Below are positions 8,660-19,850 of a stretch of 64,000 nt of DNA, piece by piece. The notes beneath the pieces are model-generated. The model ran no database searches. It saw only the letters and a list, made by a program, of their open reading frames with translations, and was not told the DNA's origin. The stretch is from an uncultured Gilliamella sp. (GTDB lineage: Bacteria > Pseudomonadota > Gammaproteobacteria > Enterobacterales > Orbaceae): positions 1 through 64,000 of the forward strand of contig CAMLMY010000004.1 in the NCBI GenBank assembly GCA_946481345.1, read 5' to 3'. The translations under genes and the position numbers were made by a program. Each line of letters starts with the position of its first letter. Position 1 is the stretch's first letter.

Positions 8660-9694
8660 ATGTACGATTTTTTAAATGACTATAATCAAACAGTGCACCC
8701 TGATTTATTAAAAGAATTTATCGATATCAATAATAAAAAGTTGAGTGGTTATGGTTTAGATGATTGTTGTAATGATGCCATCAATCACATAAGGGAAATA
8801 TTAAAATCACCGAATGCTGATATACATTTTATGGCAGGTGGAACCATGACCAATTTGACGGTGATTTCGCATATTTTAAAACCTTATCAAGCGGTGATCG
8901 CTGCTGAATCTGGGCATATCAATGTGCATGAAACTGGCGCAATTGAGGCAACAGGGCATAAAGTGGTAACGGTTAAAACCGAAGATGGAAAATTAACGCC
9001 AGAATTAATCAAACCTGTGTTAGATTATCATTGTGATGAACATATGGTACAGCCAAGACTGGTGTATATTTCTAATACCACCGAATTAGGGATTATATAT
9101 AGCAAGCAAGAGTTACAAAATCTGTATCAATTTTGTCAAAAAAATCATCTTTACCTTTATTTAGATGGTGCGCGTTTAGCAATGGCATTGGCAGCTAAAG
9201 ATAATGACATTACTTTTCCTGACTTAGCCAAATATACCGATGCATTTTATATTGGTGGGACCAAAGTTGGTGCTTTTGCCGGTGAAGCGTTAGTATTTAA
9301 TAATCAAAGCATTAATCATGACTTCCGCTTTAATATGAAACAGAAAGGGGCAATTTTAGCGAAAAGTTGGATTATAGCCGTACAATTTAAAGCATTAATG
9401 CAAAATAACCTCTATCTTTCCTTAGGTAAACATAGTAATAGTATGGCCGAAAAACTCACAACCTTATTTGAAAAAGCCGGATTTACTTTTGCTGCTAAAC
9501 CACAAACTAACCAATTATTTGTTAAGTTACCTAATCAATTAGCGCAAAAAATTCTTTCTGTTTATGCCGTGGATAATTTAGGGCAAAGTGATCCTGAACA
9601 TATTTGCTTACGTTTTTGTACTTCATGGTCCACTCAGCAAGCTGAAATAGAAAACTTTGCTAAACAGTTAACTAAGCTACTCAAGGAAGTATAG
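8660..9694 (+). CDS. Low-specificity L-threonine aldolase-like PLP enzyme
   Basis: 344 aa of the threonine aldolase / beta-eliminating lyase fold-type I family, which cleaves beta-hydroxy amino acids to glycine and an aldehyde. The early SGYGLDDC and FMAGGTMTNL segments bind PLP phosphate. LYLDGARLAMA supplies the PLP-pyridine Asp, and YIGGTKVGAFAGEALV carries the Schiff-base Lys. ATG 8660 has AAAGG just upstream. Similarity to E. coli LtaE is only partial, and this subfamily is widespread in fermenters, so I leave the symbol empty. It is divergent from mobB. Confidence 0.85.
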   Translation: MYDFLNDYNQTVHPDLLKEFIDINNKKLSGYGLDDCCNDAINHIREILKSPNADIHFMAGGTMTNLTVISHILKPYQAVIAAESGHINVHETGAIEATGHKVVTVKTEDGKLTPELIKPVLDYHCDEHMVQPRLVYISNTTELGIIYSKQELQNLYQFCQKNHLYLYLDGARLAMALAAKDNDITFPDLAKYTDAFYIGGTKVGAFAGEALVFNNQSINHDFRFNMKQKGAILAKSWIIAVQFKALMQNNLYLSLGKHSNSMAEKLTTLFEKAGFTFAAKPQTNQLFVKLPNQLAQKILSVYAVDNLGQSDPEHICLRFCTSWSTQQAEIENFAKQLTKLLKEV

Positions 9695-9820
9695 TGTGCT
9701 TTTCTATCGGTAAGTTTAGATTTGTTGTTATCTAATTTGAGAAATAAAAACATCTAAGGAAAGGGGTTTTTTATAGTTTGAAATTATCAATTGGTTACTT
9801 GATATGGCTGTTTGAATGAT

Positions 9821-10414
9821 TTAGTTATTTGCTTTGATCATAAAATTGGCATTTTCCAGCATATCTAATGTATTAATATTGGTAAAACTGGCTGGATTGT
9901 CGCTAAAATCTACGGCAATGGCATTAATTTGCTGTAAAAATAACATCAATTTGCGATCACCTTCTTCTAAATACTTTTTTAATTGTGGGGCGATGGATTT
10001 ATTGATTAATAAAATGGTTGGGTGGTCATTTTTGCCATCAAAAGGATAGATAGCTTGATGGGTGGTAGTGAGTTTTGCTAAACGAGTGATAAGATCATCG
10101 GGTAAAAAAGGGGTATCACAACTGACAAATAAATTCCAAGTAGTGGGACTGCGTAATAAGCCACTATAAATTCCGGCAAGAGGCCCTAGAAATCCCTGCA
10201 AATCATCACAAAATACTGGATAACCAAGCGAACGATATTGCTCAACATGACGGTTACAATTAATCATTAGCAAATCGACTTGTGGCTTAATTCGATCAAT
10301 AACATATTGGTAAAGCGGTTTACCGGCTAATAACATCAAGCCTTTATCCTTACCATTCATACGGTTACTTTGGCCACCAGCTAAAATAATGCCAGTAATT
10401 GGCGGTTTTTCCAT
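9821..10414 (-). CDS. mobA: Molybdenum cofactor guanylyltransferase MobA
   Basis: MobA transfers GMP to molybdopterin. The 197-aa protein begins MEKPPITGIILAGGQSNRMNGKDKGL, the nucleotidyltransferase signature with the catalytic Lys, and continues with VSCDTPFLPDDL (metal-binding Asp) and DGKNDHPTILL. I start it at ATG 10414, preceded by AGAGAAAGAA; the open frame extends 18 codons further but those residues are not conserved. It is divergent from yihD. Confidence 0.93.
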   Translation of the reverse strand: MEKPPITGIILAGGQSNRMNGKDKGLMLLAGKPLYQYVIDRIKPQVDLLMINCNRHVEQYRSLGYPVFCDDLQGFLGPLAGIYSGLLRSPTTWNLFVSCDTPFLPDDLITRLAKLTTTHQAIYPFDGKNDHPTILLINKSIAPQLKKYLEEGDRKLMLFLQQINAIAVDFSDNPASFTNINTLDMLENANFMIKANN

Positions 10415-10655
10415 AAATTCTTTCTCTTTTACATTGCTAAAAAACAAAATAGCATTACTATATAGCAAAGTTATTTTTTAGTCGCAAATAACGTATATCA
10501 TCACCAGTTTATGAATCTTTGTAAATGCACTATTTAAATTTAAAGTCGAGTATATAATAGATACTTTTTAATATATAGATAGTAACGAAGAAGATTAACA
10601 TAAAGGTTTATATCATCGTCTTCAACTTAGTTGAATATTAAATAAGGTATTTATT

Positions 10656-10925
10656 ATGAAATGTCATCGTATCGATGAGTTAATAGAATTATTACAACCA
10701 GCTTGGGAAAACGATTCAGATCTTAATTTATTACAACTTTTAGATAAATTAGGAAAGGAAGCAGGTTTTGATGGTGATCTTAAAGATCTTAGTGATGAAG
10801 TTTTAATTTATCATTTAAAAATGCGTAATTCAGATAAAAACGAAGCTATACCTGGATTAAAAAAAGATTATGAAGATGATTTTAAAACCGCACTATTAAA
10901 GGCACGCGGAATTATTGAAGAATAA
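10656..10925 (+). CDS. yihD: YihD family protein (DUF1040)
   Basis: An 89-aa cytosolic protein matching E. coli YihD over its whole length, with the signature [17 protein letters not shown] and [13 protein letters not shown]. The molecular function is unknown. A plausible -10 box TATAAT at 10553-10558 lies upstream. It is 14 bp from dsbA, as in E. coli where srkA lies between; srkA is missing here. Confidence 0.92.
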   Translation: MKCHRIDELIELLQPAWENDSDLNLLQLLDKLGKEAGFDGDLKDLSDEVLIYHLKMRNSDKNEAIPGLKKDYEDDFKTALLKARGIIEE

Positions 10926-10939
10926 GGAGAATTAATTAA

Positions 10940-11680
10940 ATGAAAAAAACGCTTATTGCAATTGGAGTATTACTAACCTCTGTGACCTGTTTTGCTGATG
11001 AAGCGCCAGCAACTAGTACAAATGATACTCAGCCAGCTACAGCAAGTGCTGCTACACAGGCAGCACCGATTGAAAGTGGCAAACAATATGGTGTTTTGCC
11101 ATTTCAGCCATCTCCGGATAAAGAAGTCATTGAATTCTTCTCGTTCAATTGCCCTAGCTGTTTTAAATTTGAAAGTGAATATCATGCACCAGAAATGATT
11201 GCTAAAGCTTTGCCAGAAGGGATAAAGTTTAGACGTTATCATTTAGAAAACTTTGGCGCTTTAGCTAAAGAGCTTTCTGAGGCATGGGCTATTGCTAATG
11301 TTTTAGGTATTGAAGATAAAGCTTCTGATGCGCTTTATAAAGCGGTGCAAACCGATCGTAGAATAAAAACAGCCGATGACATTAAAGCCGTTTTTGCTGA
11401 GTTAGGTGTTGATGCTGAAAAGTTTGAGAAAACCCAAAAAAGTTTTTTAGTTAAAGCGTTTATAGCCCAACAGGCAGATGCAATTAAACAATTAAGCCCA
11501 GATTCCATTCCAATGGTAGTGGTTAATCGCAAGTTTTTTGTCAACTCACGTGGTCTTAATACCAGTAACACTACTGATTTTATCAAAGACTATGCTAGAG
11601 TAACTGCTTATTTAGTTGATTTAGATACGAATGTTGACGTAGAAAAAGGTAAAGCTGAGAGTCAAGAGCAAGCAAAATAA
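10940..11680 (+). CDS. dsbA: Thiol:disulfide oxidoreductase DsbA with CPSC active site
   Basis: A periplasmic oxidase that introduces disulfides, 246 aa. A signal peptide (ends TCFA) is followed by an unusual Ala/Thr/Gln-rich linker (about residues 20-45) before the core SGKQYGVLPFQPSPDKEVIEFFSFNCPSCFKFE. The active site is C-P-S-C rather than E. coli CPHC; the His-to-Ser change should alter redox potential. The cis-proline loop is DSIPMVVV. A charged C-terminal tail (VDVEKGKAESQEQAK) adds to the length; E. coli DsbA is 208 aa. AAGGAG precedes the start. Confidence 0.93.
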   Translation: MKKTLIAIGVLLTSVTCFADEAPATSTNDTQPATASAATQAAPIESGKQYGVLPFQPSPDKEVIEFFSFNCPSCFKFESEYHAPEMIAKALPEGIKFRRYHLENFGALAKELSEAWAIANVLGIEDKASDALYKAVQTDRRIKTADDIKAVFAELGVDAEKFEKTQKSFLVKAFIAQQADAIKQLSPDSIPMVVVNRKFFVNSRGLNTSNTTDFIKDYARVTAYLVDLDTNVDVEKGKAESQEQAK

Positions 11681-11717
11681 TCATTAATTAATGCTTCTAC
11701 GGTTTTCTAAAAATATT

Positions 11718-11754
11718 AAAATCCCTTTGTTGGTTTTTACGACAAAGGGATTTT
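11718..11754. terminator. Bidirectional terminator between dsbA and macB
   Basis: A 13-bp perfect stem (11718-11730 with 11742-11754) with A-rich and T-rich flanks serves both convergent genes. Confidence 0.85.
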
Positions 11755-11771
11755 ATTTTATTAAAAAGTCT

Positions 11772-13742
11772 TTATTCTCTTTCTAATGCATAAATTGGAT
11801 CAAGTTTTGCAGCTCGTTTTGCCGGAACATAACCAAAAATAATACCAATCATAGTGGAACAACTGAAGGCTGCGATAATCGAAATGATAGAAAAACTCAT
11901 GGCAAATGAGGTAACAAAATAATTAAAAATAAAGCCGATAATAAATGATAGAACGATACCTAAGGTACCACCAATTAAACACACTAACACAGCTTCAATT
12001 AGAAATTGTTGTAAAATATCACTAGAACGAGCACCAACCGCCATACGGACGCCAATTTCCCGAGTTCTTTCCGTTACTGATACCAGCATAATATTCATTA
12101 CCCCAATACCTCCAACAATCAAAGAAATTAATGCGATAGTTGAGATCAACAAAGTTAACACCCAAGCGGAAGAGTTAACGGTTTCTCTTACACTGTCTGA
12201 ATTAAAGATAAAGAAATCTTTACTACCATGACGTTGCAACATAATTTTATTAATCGCTTGTTCGGCAATATTTAAATCCACATTATCATTTATTCGAACA
12301 GTAATACTTCTTAATGATGTTTGCCCAACCATGCGATTAGTTACCGTTGTGTAAGGTAACCAAATATTAAGGCTTTCGTTATTACCAAATCCTTGTTGCT
12401 GTCTAGTTGCAACCCCAATAATTCTAACGGGTAATTGGCCAACCATTAGAATTTTACCTATTGGATCTTGATCACTAAACAATCTTTTAACGGTATTTTC
12501 ATCAATTACCGCTTCTTGGGCTGAGGTCATTACCGCTGTTTGATCGAAGGCAATACCTTTACTGATTGTATAGCCACGTACAGCAAAAAATTGCTCGCCG
12601 ACACCATTTACAGTCCCTGTAACTGCTAAATTATTAATACGAAAATAGACACTAGTAGAAAGGTTAGGTGTAGTACTATGAACAAAACTTTGTTGAGCTA
12701 GAAAATCAGCATCCGATGATCTTAGTGTAGTAATTTTATCGGCATTACGATCACCAAAACCACTACCGGCATAAATTTCTAAGGTACTGGTGCCTAATGA
12801 ATTAATATTGGAAAGTATTTTCTGCTTTGTTCCTTCCCCTAAAGCAACCATAGAGACCACAGAAGCAATACCAATAATAATACCCAACATAGTCAAAAAA
12901 GTTCGTAATCGTTGTGACAACATAGATAATATTGCCATTTTAAACGCATCGCGAAAACGGTAATATTTAGCTGAAAAATTATCTTGAGTTTTGGTTATTT
13001 CTATTTGCTTAACTTGTCGATTATTAGCTTGTTCAGAGCAATAATTAGGATTAATTGAATCGGAAATAATATTGCCATCACTAATTTCAATAATTCTTTC
13101 GGCACTTTGGGCAATATTGGGGTCATGGGTAACGATAATGACGGTATGTCCTTGTTGATGCAACTCTCGTAAAATAGCCATGACTTCTAAACCACTTTTA
13201 CGATCGAGTGCGCCAGTTGGTTCATCGGCTAATATAATTTGTCCGCCATTGATTAATGCCCGTCCAATACTTACTCGTTGTTGCTGACCGCCGGATAATT
13301 GATTGGGTTTATTATTTATTTTATCGGCAAGGCCTAAACGAGATAAAATGTTGGTGGCACGACTTTGCCGTTGTTCATTGGTCACACCAGCATAAATTGC
13401 CGGTATTTCCACATTACCTTGTGCTGTTAAGGCATTTAATAAATGATAACGTTGAAAGATAAAGCCAAAATGTTCACGACGTAACTCAGCTAATTCATCC
13501 GGCGATAATTGACTCGTAGTTCGGCCACCAATTGAATAAATTCCCTCTGTTGGCTTATCAAGACAACCAAGAATATTCATTAAAGTCGATTTACCAGAAC
13601 CAGAGGCCCCTATAATGGCAACCATTTCCCCAGCATTAATGGTTAAGTTGATGCCTTTTAGAACTTGTATCGTAGAATCTCCAGCTGGAAATTCACGAAT
13701 AATATTCTCAAGTTTTATTAATGGAGTATTATTGTTGGTCAT
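11772..13742 (-). CDS. macB: Macrolide export ATP-binding/permease protein MacB
   Basis: A 656-aa fusion of an N-terminal ABC ATPase and a permease. ATPase motifs are GASGSGKST (about residue 42), [15 protein letters not shown] and [14 protein letters not shown]1 is near residue 280, followed by a large periplasmic domain and three C-terminal TM helices (about 530-650). With MacA and a TolC-type channel it forms a tripartite pump for macrolides, toxins or heme-related compounds. The start lies 1 bp from the macA stop, so the two form one operon. No outer-membrane channel gene is nearby. Confidence 0.95.
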   Translation of the reverse strand: MTNNNTPLIKLENIIREFPAGDSTIQVLKGINLTINAGEMVAIIGASGSGKSTLMNILGCLDKPTEGIYSIGGRTTSQLSPDELAELRREHFGFIFQRYHLLNALTAQGNVEIPAIYAGVTNEQRQSRATNILSRLGLADKINNKPNQLSGGQQQRVSIGRALINGGQIILADEPTGALDRKSGLEVMAILRELHQQGHTVIIVTHDPNIAQSAERIIEISDGNIISDSINPNYCSEQANNRQVKQIEITKTQDNFSAKYYRFRDAFKMAILSMLSQRLRTFLTMLGIIIGIASVVSMVALGEGTKQKILSNINSLGTSTLEIYAGSGFGDRNADKITTLRSSDADFLAQQSFVHSTTPNLSTSVYFRINNLAVTGTVNGVGEQFFAVRGYTISKGIAFDQTAVMTSAQEAVIDENTVKRLFSDQDPIGKILMVGQLPVRIIGVATRQQQGFGNNESLNIWLPYTTVTNRMVGQTSLRSITVRINDNVDLNIAEQAINKIMLQRHGSKDFFIFNSDSVRETVNSSAWVLTLLISTIALISLIVGGIGVMNIMLVSVTERTREIGVRMAVGARSSDILQQFLIEAVLVCLIGGTLGIVLSFIIGFIFNYFVTSFAMSFSIISIIAAFSCSTMIGIIFGYVPAKRAAKLDPIYALERE

Positions 13743-13743
13743 C

Positions 13744-14946
13744 TTAGAATCTTATCCTTGGCCCTTTGTTATTTGGATTAAATGTTGCACCATTTGCACT
13801 GCTAACAACGACAACTTCTCCTTCTTTAAGACCTGATTTGATTTCAACATTAATATTATTATTAATCCCTAAATTAACTTCCCGCTCTTCGATACTATTT
13901 TGATTATTCAGAACATAAACGATCGCTTTATTTTTACCAGTATTTTTTTGGATAGCTTGTGATGGAATGGCAAGGACATCTTTTGCTTCTGCTAGCACAA
14001 TATAGACTTGAGCAGTCATAGAAATACGTAAAATATGATCAGGATTATCGACATCTAATAAGCCGTTATAATAAATTGCACTTTTGGTGGTCGATGACGT
14101 ACTTGAATTCGCTGAGCTTTCAGTATTAATTGAGTCAGGGGCTGGCTCAATCGCCCGCAGTGTTAGTCCATCAAAACGCTTGTTTGGTTGTCCCAATATA
14201 GTGAAATAAACCGGCATTCCTTTTTTAACACCGATAACATCTGCTTCGGAAATTTGTGCTTCAATAGTCATTTTGTCCAGTTGGGCAACTTTAACAATTG
14301 TTGGTGCACTTTGTACCGAGTTTACGGTTTGCCCTTGGTCAACTGGAATCGCAACAATAACACCATCAATCGGTGAACGTATTTTAGTGTATCCTAAATT
14401 GACTTTTGCAGTATCAACTGCGACTTGAGCACTAACAATATCTGCATCAAGAGCGGCAATATCGGCTTTAATTGCATCAAGATCTGCTTTGGCAGAATCC
14501 AAATCAGATTGGACGCCAACCCCTTTTTTAACCAACTTTAATTGACGTTCATAGGTTAATTGATAATTGACTAATTTTGCTTGCTTCGAGGTTCGTTGGG
14601 CTTCTAAGCTGTTAAGAGACGCCTCGGATTGTTTAAGATCATTGCTTTGCTTAAGATCATCAATCTCAGCAATCATATCACCTTGTTTAACCTCATCACC
14701 GAGCTCAACATACAATTTTTTAATTTGCCCAGAAACTTGCGCACCAACGCTAACTTGTTTGAAAGCACTTATAGTGCCATCAGCAAGTACCGTTTTCTCA
14801 ATATTCGCTTTAGAGACCGTTGACGTTATATAATTAATATTTGGTTCAGCAGGAAACAAAATTAATTTTGCTATATAAAGCAGAACAAAACCAATAACCG
14901 TAATAACGATGGATTTAACGCTTAAGAATTTTGCCAATCTTTTCAT
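13744..14946 (-). CDS. macA: Membrane fusion protein MacA
   Basis: The 400-aa periplasmic adaptor of the MacAB pump. An N-terminal TM anchor (about residues 12-31) is followed by a split lipoyl domain ([30 protein letters not shown]; later [13 protein letters not shown]), a coiled-coil hairpin (about 100-170), and beta-barrel and membrane-proximal domains. It is the first gene of macAB. The intergenic region to yfhL (about 220 bp) shows no obvious operator. Confidence 0.95.
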   Translation of the reverse strand: MKRLAKFLSVKSIVITVIGFVLLYIAKLILFPAEPNINYITSTVSKANIEKTVLADGTISAFKQVSVGAQVSGQIKKLYVELGDEVKQGDMIAEIDDLKQSNDLKQSEASLNSLEAQRTSKQAKLVNYQLTYERQLKLVKKGVGVQSDLDSAKADLDAIKADIAALDADIVSAQVAVDTAKVNLGYTKIRSPIDGVIVAIPVDQGQTVNSVQSAPTIVKVAQLDKMTIEAQISEADVIGVKKGMPVYFTILGQPNKRFDGLTLRAIEPAPDSINTESSANSSTSSTTKSAIYYNGLLDVDNPDHILRISMTAQVYIVLAEAKDVLAIPSQAIQKNTGKNKAIVYVLNNQNSIEEREVNLGINNNINVEIKSGLKEGEVVVVSSANGATFNPNNKGPRIRF

Positions 14947-15164
14947 CCTTTTATTTCTTTTGTTATTTTTTTGAGCATTGTAACGTATTAATTTAATTTG
15001 CGATGATAACTAAAGACAATAAATTGTAATTTTTATGAAAATTAACTAGTTTTGGTGCTAAATTTTGTTTTAAAAAACCCCCTTTCCTCAAAATTTTTTG
15101 CAAAAATTTTAATAATCATGTGATAGCAATGTAGATCCGTATTAGGAATTATTGGCGATTGCGT

Positions 15165-15170
15165 TATAAT
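15165..15170 (+). promoter_or_regulatory. Putative -10 box for yfhL
   Basis: A perfect TATAAT lies 37 bp before the yfhL ATG, with a poor -35 (TTAGGA at 15142-15147) at 17-bp spacing. Confidence 0.45.
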
Positions 15171-15207
15171 GGCGCCAATTTTTTTACTGGTTAAAGATAT
15201 TATAGCA

Positions 15208-15462
15208 ATGGCATTAAAAATAACCGAAAAGTGTATTAATTGTGATATGTGTGAACCCGAGTGCCCAAATGAGGCTATCTCAATGGGGTTTGATACTTAT
15301 GAAATTGATCCAAATAAATGTACTGAATGTGTTGGTTATTATGATCATTCGACTTGCCAGCGAGTTTGTCCGATTCAAAATGCGATTATTGCCGATCCTG
15401 ATTATGTCGAAAGCCAAGAGCAGTTATTGGAAAAATTCAAGCAACTAACCCATTCTTTTTAA
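15208..15462 (+). CDS. yfhL: 2[4Fe-4S] ferredoxin YfhL
   Basis: An 84-aa ferredoxin very close to E. coli YfhL. Cluster motifs are [15 protein letters not shown] and the extended [18 protein letters not shown], the insertion typical of Allochromatium-type ferredoxins. It starts MALKITEKC at ATG 15208; the open frame begins further upstream at 15169, but those codons contain the promoter region. It carries electrons in the cytosol, partner unknown. Its 3' end overlaps ispH by 4 bp, convergently. Confidence 0.94.
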   Translation: MALKITEKCINCDMCEPECPNEAISMGFDTYEIDPNKCTECVGYYDHSTCQRVCPIQNAIIADPDYVESQEQLLEKFKQLTHSF

Positions 15463-16409
15463 TTAGTTGATTTTACCTCTATGCGTAATTCTTTTGGAAT
15501 TTCAAAGGTGATATTTTCTGAAATTCCTTCGGTTTCAACCAATGATGTACAACCTAGACTTTTTAGGTGATCGATAACTTGCTTAACCAAAATATCTGGC
15601 GCTGATGCCCCAGCTGTTACACCGATAGTCCGAGCATTAATTAGCCACTCAAGATTAATATCGGATGCGAAATCAATCAAATAAGCGTGTTTACTGTTTC
15701 GCCTTGCCAGTTCAGCTAATCGGTTTGAGTTTGACGAGTTTTTCGAACCAACTACTAAAACCACATCGGCTTGAGATGATAGCTGTTTAACCGCTTGTTG
15801 CCGATTGGTGGTCGCATAGCAGATATCATTTTTACGAGGGCTGCGAATATTCGGAAAGCGATTTTTTAAAGCTGAGATTATCTCAGCAGTATCATCAACG
15901 GATAACGTTGTTTGGGTTGTAAAACAGAGGTGCTGGTCGTTTTTTACTTGCAGGTTCTGCACATCTTCAATGGACTCGACTAAATAAATGCCACCTTCAG
16001 GATTGCTATACTGCCCCATAGTACCATCGACCTCAATATGACCAGCGTGACCAATAAGAATAACTTCTTCTCCTCGATAGCTTGCTCTAGCAACTTCCAT
16101 ATGAACTTTGGTAACTAAAGGACATGTTGCATCAAATATCCGTAGTTGACGACGTTTAGCTTCATCTCGAACCGCTTTAGATACGCCATGGGCGGAAAAA
16201 ATAAGGATACTATCATCAGGTACTTCATTAATTTCTTCAATAAATATTGCGCCTAACTCTTTAAGACGATTAACCACGTAGCGGTTATGCACGACTTCAT
16301 GGCGCACATAAACCGGTGCGCCAAACAGTTCGATTGCTCGTTCAACGATGGTTATTGCTCGATCTACACCTGCACAAAAACCACGTGGATTAGCGAGAAT
16401 AATCTGCAT
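15459..16409 (-). CDS. ispH: 4-hydroxy-3-methylbut-2-enyl diphosphate reductase IspH
   Basis: The last enzyme of the MEP isoprenoid pathway, making IPP and DMAPP, 316 aa. The three Fe-S cysteines are in [10 protein letters not shown] (Cys12), [11 protein letters not shown] and [14 protein letters not shown]. It starts 1 bp after the lspA stop. In E. coli fkpB lies between lspA and ispH; here it is absent. Confidence 0.97.
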   Translation of the reverse strand: MQIILANPRGFCAGVDRAITIVERAIELFGAPVYVRHEVVHNRYVVNRLKELGAIFIEEINEVPDDSILIFSAHGVSKAVRDEAKRRQLRIFDATCPLVTKVHMEVARASYRGEEVILIGHAGHIEVDGTMGQYSNPEGGIYLVESIEDVQNLQVKNDQHLCFTTQTTLSVDDTAEIISALKNRFPNIRSPRKNDICYATTNRQQAVKQLSSQADVVLVVGSKNSSNSNRLAELARRNSKHAYLIDFASDINLEWLINARTIGVTAGASAPDILVKQVIDHLKSLGCTSLVETEGISENITFEIPKELRIEVKSTN

Positions 16410-16410
16410 G

Positions 16411-16896
16411 TTAATCCATCTTTTTTGGTTTTACATAATTGCTTAGGATAAAGACGCCAATACCTAAACAAATGGCACAGTCAGCAATATTAAAAGTTGG
16501 GTAATGCCAATCACCAAAATTAACATCTAGGAAATCAACAACAAAACCATGATATAGGCGATCGAATAGGTTGCCTAACGCACCACCTAAAATTAATGCT
16601 AATGAGAAGTTTTCTAGTTTTTGTTTATGCTTATTGCGATATAGCATATAAACAATTACTGCACTGACAATAAAGGCAATTGCTGCCAGTATCCAGCGTT
16701 GGCCTTCAAATATACTGAATGCGGCACCTATATTGCGGACATACGTTATCGAGAAGAAGGGAAGTAGATTTACTGATTCAAAAAGGAAAAAATTCTTCAC
16801 AATCCAAAATTTACTTGCGATATCTATAACAAAAACCAATAAAGCTAATAATAACCAGTAAAGTCCGTTATCTTTTTTCATATAGTCTATGCTCAT
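16411..16896 (-). CDS. lspA: Lipoprotein signal peptidase II
   Basis: A 161-aa four-TM aspartyl peptidase that cleaves prolipoprotein signals after lipidation. Catalytic Asp residues are in [10 protein letters not shown] and VVDFLDV...FNIADCAI. Two in-frame starts, Met1 and Met6 (ATG 16881), are possible; neither has a strong ribosome site. A 9-bp hairpin sits just upstream of Met1, which may matter for initiation. It lies in the ribF-ileS-lspA-ispH group. Confidence 0.95.
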   Translation of the reverse strand: MSIDYMKKDNGLYWLLLALLVFVIDIASKFWIVKNFFLFESVNLLPFFSITYVRNIGAAFSIFEGQRWILAAIAFIVSAVIVYMLYRNKHKQKLENFSLALILGGALGNLFDRLYHGFVVDFLDVNFGDWHYPTFNIADCAICLGIGVFILSNYVKPKKMD

Positions 16897-16905
16897 TATT
16901 ATAAT

Positions 16906-16927
16906 ACCGCCGACAATCGTCGGCGGT
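16906..16927 (-). repeat. GC-rich hairpin between ileS and lspA
   Basis: A perfect 9-bp inverted repeat (16906-16914 with 16919-16927) around a 4-base loop, 10 bp upstream of the lspA ATG. Neither strand continues into a T-run, so it is not a standard terminator. An mRNA processing or translation-control hairpin is possible. Confidence 0.6.
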
Positions 16928-16999
16928 AAATGTACTTAGTTAATTGCTATAAGATTATTTTTATAGCTCTTTTCTATTCCTATCACTAACTGTTAGTGG

Positions 17000-19813
17000 T
17001 TAAGCAAAATGTCTTACTTCACCATTGCCATGAATATTTTCTTCACAGCGTTTACATAAGTGAGTGGAAGGATTGTTATCAACAGTATAATGCCAGCAGC
17101 GAGGGCATTTATCGCCTTGTGCTTTAGCAAGCTCAATTTTAAGACCTTGAATATCACTTTGTACTGCTTGTTGTGATGCGCTGTCTAACGGTTTAACACT
17201 TGCTTGTGACGTCAATAATACAAAACGTAATTCATTTTCTAATTTCGCAAGTGCCGTAGCAATTTCGCTATTAGCATAAAGTGTAACTGCTGCTTCAAGT
17301 GAGCCTCCAATGACTTTATCATTACGACCTTGTTCTAACACTTTGTTCACTTCACTACGAATAGTTAAAATTTGTGCCCAGTAAGCACTGTTTAGTGTTT
17401 CACTATCAGACAGGCTAAATAGTGAGGTATACCATTCATCTTCAAACACAAATTCTGATTTTTCTGTTGCTGGTAGATATTGCCAAATCTCATCTGCAGT
17501 AAATGATAAAACAGGTGCAATCCAACGCACCATTGCTTGCGCAATATGGTATAACGCTGTTTGACAGCTATGACGGGCAATACTGTCACTTTTCGCCGTA
17601 TATTGACGATCTTTAATAATATCTAAATAGAATGAGCCCATTTCAATTGAGCAGAATTGCATTATGCGTTGTACCACTCTATGGAAATCGTAGTTTTCAT
17701 AAGCTTGAATAATTTGTTCCTGTGCTTCTTTAGCCACGCTAACTGCCCAGCGATCGAGTACCACCATATCTTCAGGTTTAACCATATCTTTAACTGGATC
17801 GAAACCATTTAAGTTAGCCAATAAGAATCGCGCAGTATTACGGATACGACGATAGCTATCAGCTGCACGTTTGATGATTTCATCTGAATAGCTCATTTCA
17901 CCTGAATAATCGGTTGAAGCAATCCATAATCGTAGAATATCGGCACCTAATTTATTCATTACCTCTTGTGGTGTAACGATATTACCTAGCGATTTAGACA
18001 TTTTACGACCTTGTCCATCGACTACAAAGCCATGCGTTAATACTTGTTTATACGGTGCTTTGTTATCAATTGCAGTTGATAACATTAACGAAGACATAAA
18101 CCAACCACGATGTTGATCTGAACCTTCTAAATACATATCCGCTTCATGTCCTTCAAACTCAGGACGTACGCCAACAACTGAGTAGAATGTTGAACCTGAA
18201 TCAAACCATACATCTAGCGTGTCTGGTACTTTGCGATAATCATCGGCATCGGGACCTAATAGATCTTTAATATCGGCATCCCACCATGCTTGAATACCAT
18301 TTTGCTCAACTAATTTAGCGACTTTTTCGACTAATTGTAGTGTGTCTGGATGTAACTCTTCAGTTTCTTTGTGTACAAATAACGTCATTGGTACACCCCA
18401 TGTACGTTGACGTGAAATACACCAATCAGGACGATTTGCCACCATTGTTTCAATTCGAGCTTGACCCCAATCAGGGATCCAACGAACTTGTTTAATCTCT
18501 TTTAGCGATTGAGCACGTAAACCTTGTTTATCCATGCTGATAAACCATTGTGGCGTTGCTCGATAAATTACAGGTGTTTTATGTCGCCAACAGCATGGGT
18601 AACTATGTTCAATATTTTCAAAGTGTAATAGTGCATTGTGTTCTTTTAATAGCTCAATGACTACTTTATTGGCTTTAAAAACGAATAAACCATCTAAACC
18701 AGCACCCGTTCCCGGTAAATAACAACCATTGCCTCCCACTGGGTTGGCGACTTCAAGGCCATATTTTTGGCCAACGATAAAGTCTTCTACACCGTGACCT
18801 GGAGCGGTATGAACAGCACCAGTACCAGCATCAACAGTAACGTGTTCACCAAGTACAATTGGCTCATCAAAATCGAGGAACGGATGTTTGAAACGTAATA
18901 ATTCAAGCGCATCACCTTGGCAAGAACCTAAGATTTTCCAATCAGTGATATCAGCACGTTTCATGACTGATTCAACTAAATCAGCAGCTAAAATTAAGCA
19001 CTCTTTATCGTTGATTTGGACTAATTGATATTCTATTGTTGCATTAAGTGCAATTCCTCGGCTAGCTGGTAATGTCCATGGTGTGGTGGTCCAGATAACC
19101 GCATAAATAGTTAAAGTTAAATCAGTATTAATCCCGAATTTGTTTGCTACTGCTTGATTGTCAGTTGCTTTAAATTTGACATCAATTGCCGGTGATGATT
19201 TATCATAATATTCAACTTCGGCTTCCGCTAAGGCTGACATACAGTCGGTACACCAATAAACCGGTTTAGCCCCTTTGACTAAATGACCATTTTCGATCAC
19301 TCTACCTAAAGCCCGAATAATATTCGCCTCAGTATCATAATTCATTGTACGATATGGATTTTGCCAATCGCCAAGTACACCCATACGAATAAAATCAGCT
19401 TTTTGTAGTTCAACTTGTGAAGCCGCATAATCACGACAAATTTGGCGAAATTCAGCTGGTGTCACTTTTACGCCTGGTTTACCAACCTGTTCTTCAACTT
19501 TTTGTTCTATCGGTAATCCATGACAATCCCATCCTGGAATATACGGGGAGTCATAACCACTTAAACCTTTAGATTTGATGATAATATCTTTAATTATTTT
19601 ATTAACGGCATGACCGATATGAAGTTTTCCGTTTGCATAAGGAGGGCCATCATGCAAAATAAAAGATTTTTTGCCTTTTTTTACTTGACGGATTTTGCGA
19701 TAAAGTTCTTTATCATACCAATTTTGCAACATAGCTGGTTCACGTTTAGCAAGATCGCCTCGCATAGGGAATCCAGTTTCCGGTAAATTCAATGTATTTT
19801 TATAGTCTGTCAT
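17000..19813 (-). CDS. ileS: Isoleucyl-tRNA synthetase
   Basis: A 937-aa class I synthetase. HIGH is at residues 65-68 within [16 protein letters not shown] and KMSKS is in [10 protein letters not shown] near residue 604. The CP1 editing domain is present ([22 protein letters not shown]). The C-terminal zinc finger has CPRCWHY and CKRCEEN. Length equals the E. coli enzyme (938 aa). It lies between ribF and lspA. Confidence 0.98.
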   Translation of the reverse strand: MTDYKNTLNLPETGFPMRGDLAKREPAMLQNWYDKELYRKIRQVKKGKKSFILHDGPPYANGKLHIGHAVNKIIKDIIIKSKGLSGYDSPYIPGWDCHGLPIEQKVEEQVGKPGVKVTPAEFRQICRDYAASQVELQKADFIRMGVLGDWQNPYRTMNYDTEANIIRALGRVIENGHLVKGAKPVYWCTDCMSALAEAEVEYYDKSSPAIDVKFKATDNQAVANKFGINTDLTLTIYAVIWTTTPWTLPASRGIALNATIEYQLVQINDKECLILAADLVESVMKRADITDWKILGSCQGDALELLRFKHPFLDFDEPIVLGEHVTVDAGTGAVHTAPGHGVEDFIVGQKYGLEVANPVGGNGCYLPGTGAGLDGLFVFKANKVVIELLKEHNALLHFENIEHSYPCCWRHKTPVIYRATPQWFISMDKQGLRAQSLKEIKQVRWIPDWGQARIETMVANRPDWCISRQRTWGVPMTLFVHKETEELHPDTLQLVEKVAKLVEQNGIQAWWDADIKDLLGPDADDYRKVPDTLDVWFDSGSTFYSVVGVRPEFEGHEADMYLEGSDQHRGWFMSSLMLSTAIDNKAPYKQVLTHGFVVDGQGRKMSKSLGNIVTPQEVMNKLGADILRLWIASTDYSGEMSYSDEIIKRAADSYRRIRNTARFLLANLNGFDPVKDMVKPEDMVVLDRWAVSVAKEAQEQIIQAYENYDFHRVVQRIMQFCSIEMGSFYLDIIKDRQYTAKSDSIARHSCQTALYHIAQAMVRWIAPVLSFTADEIWQYLPATEKSEFVFEDEWYTSLFSLSDSETLNSAYWAQILTIRSEVNKVLEQGRNDKVIGGSLEAAVTLYANSEIATALAKLENELRFVLLTSQASVKPLDSASQQAVQSDIQGLKIELAKAQGDKCPRCWHYTVDNNPSTHLCKRCEENIHGNGEVRHFA

Positions 19814-19850
19814 GCTGATTTATTCCAGTTATTTTTGTTGATACTACTTT

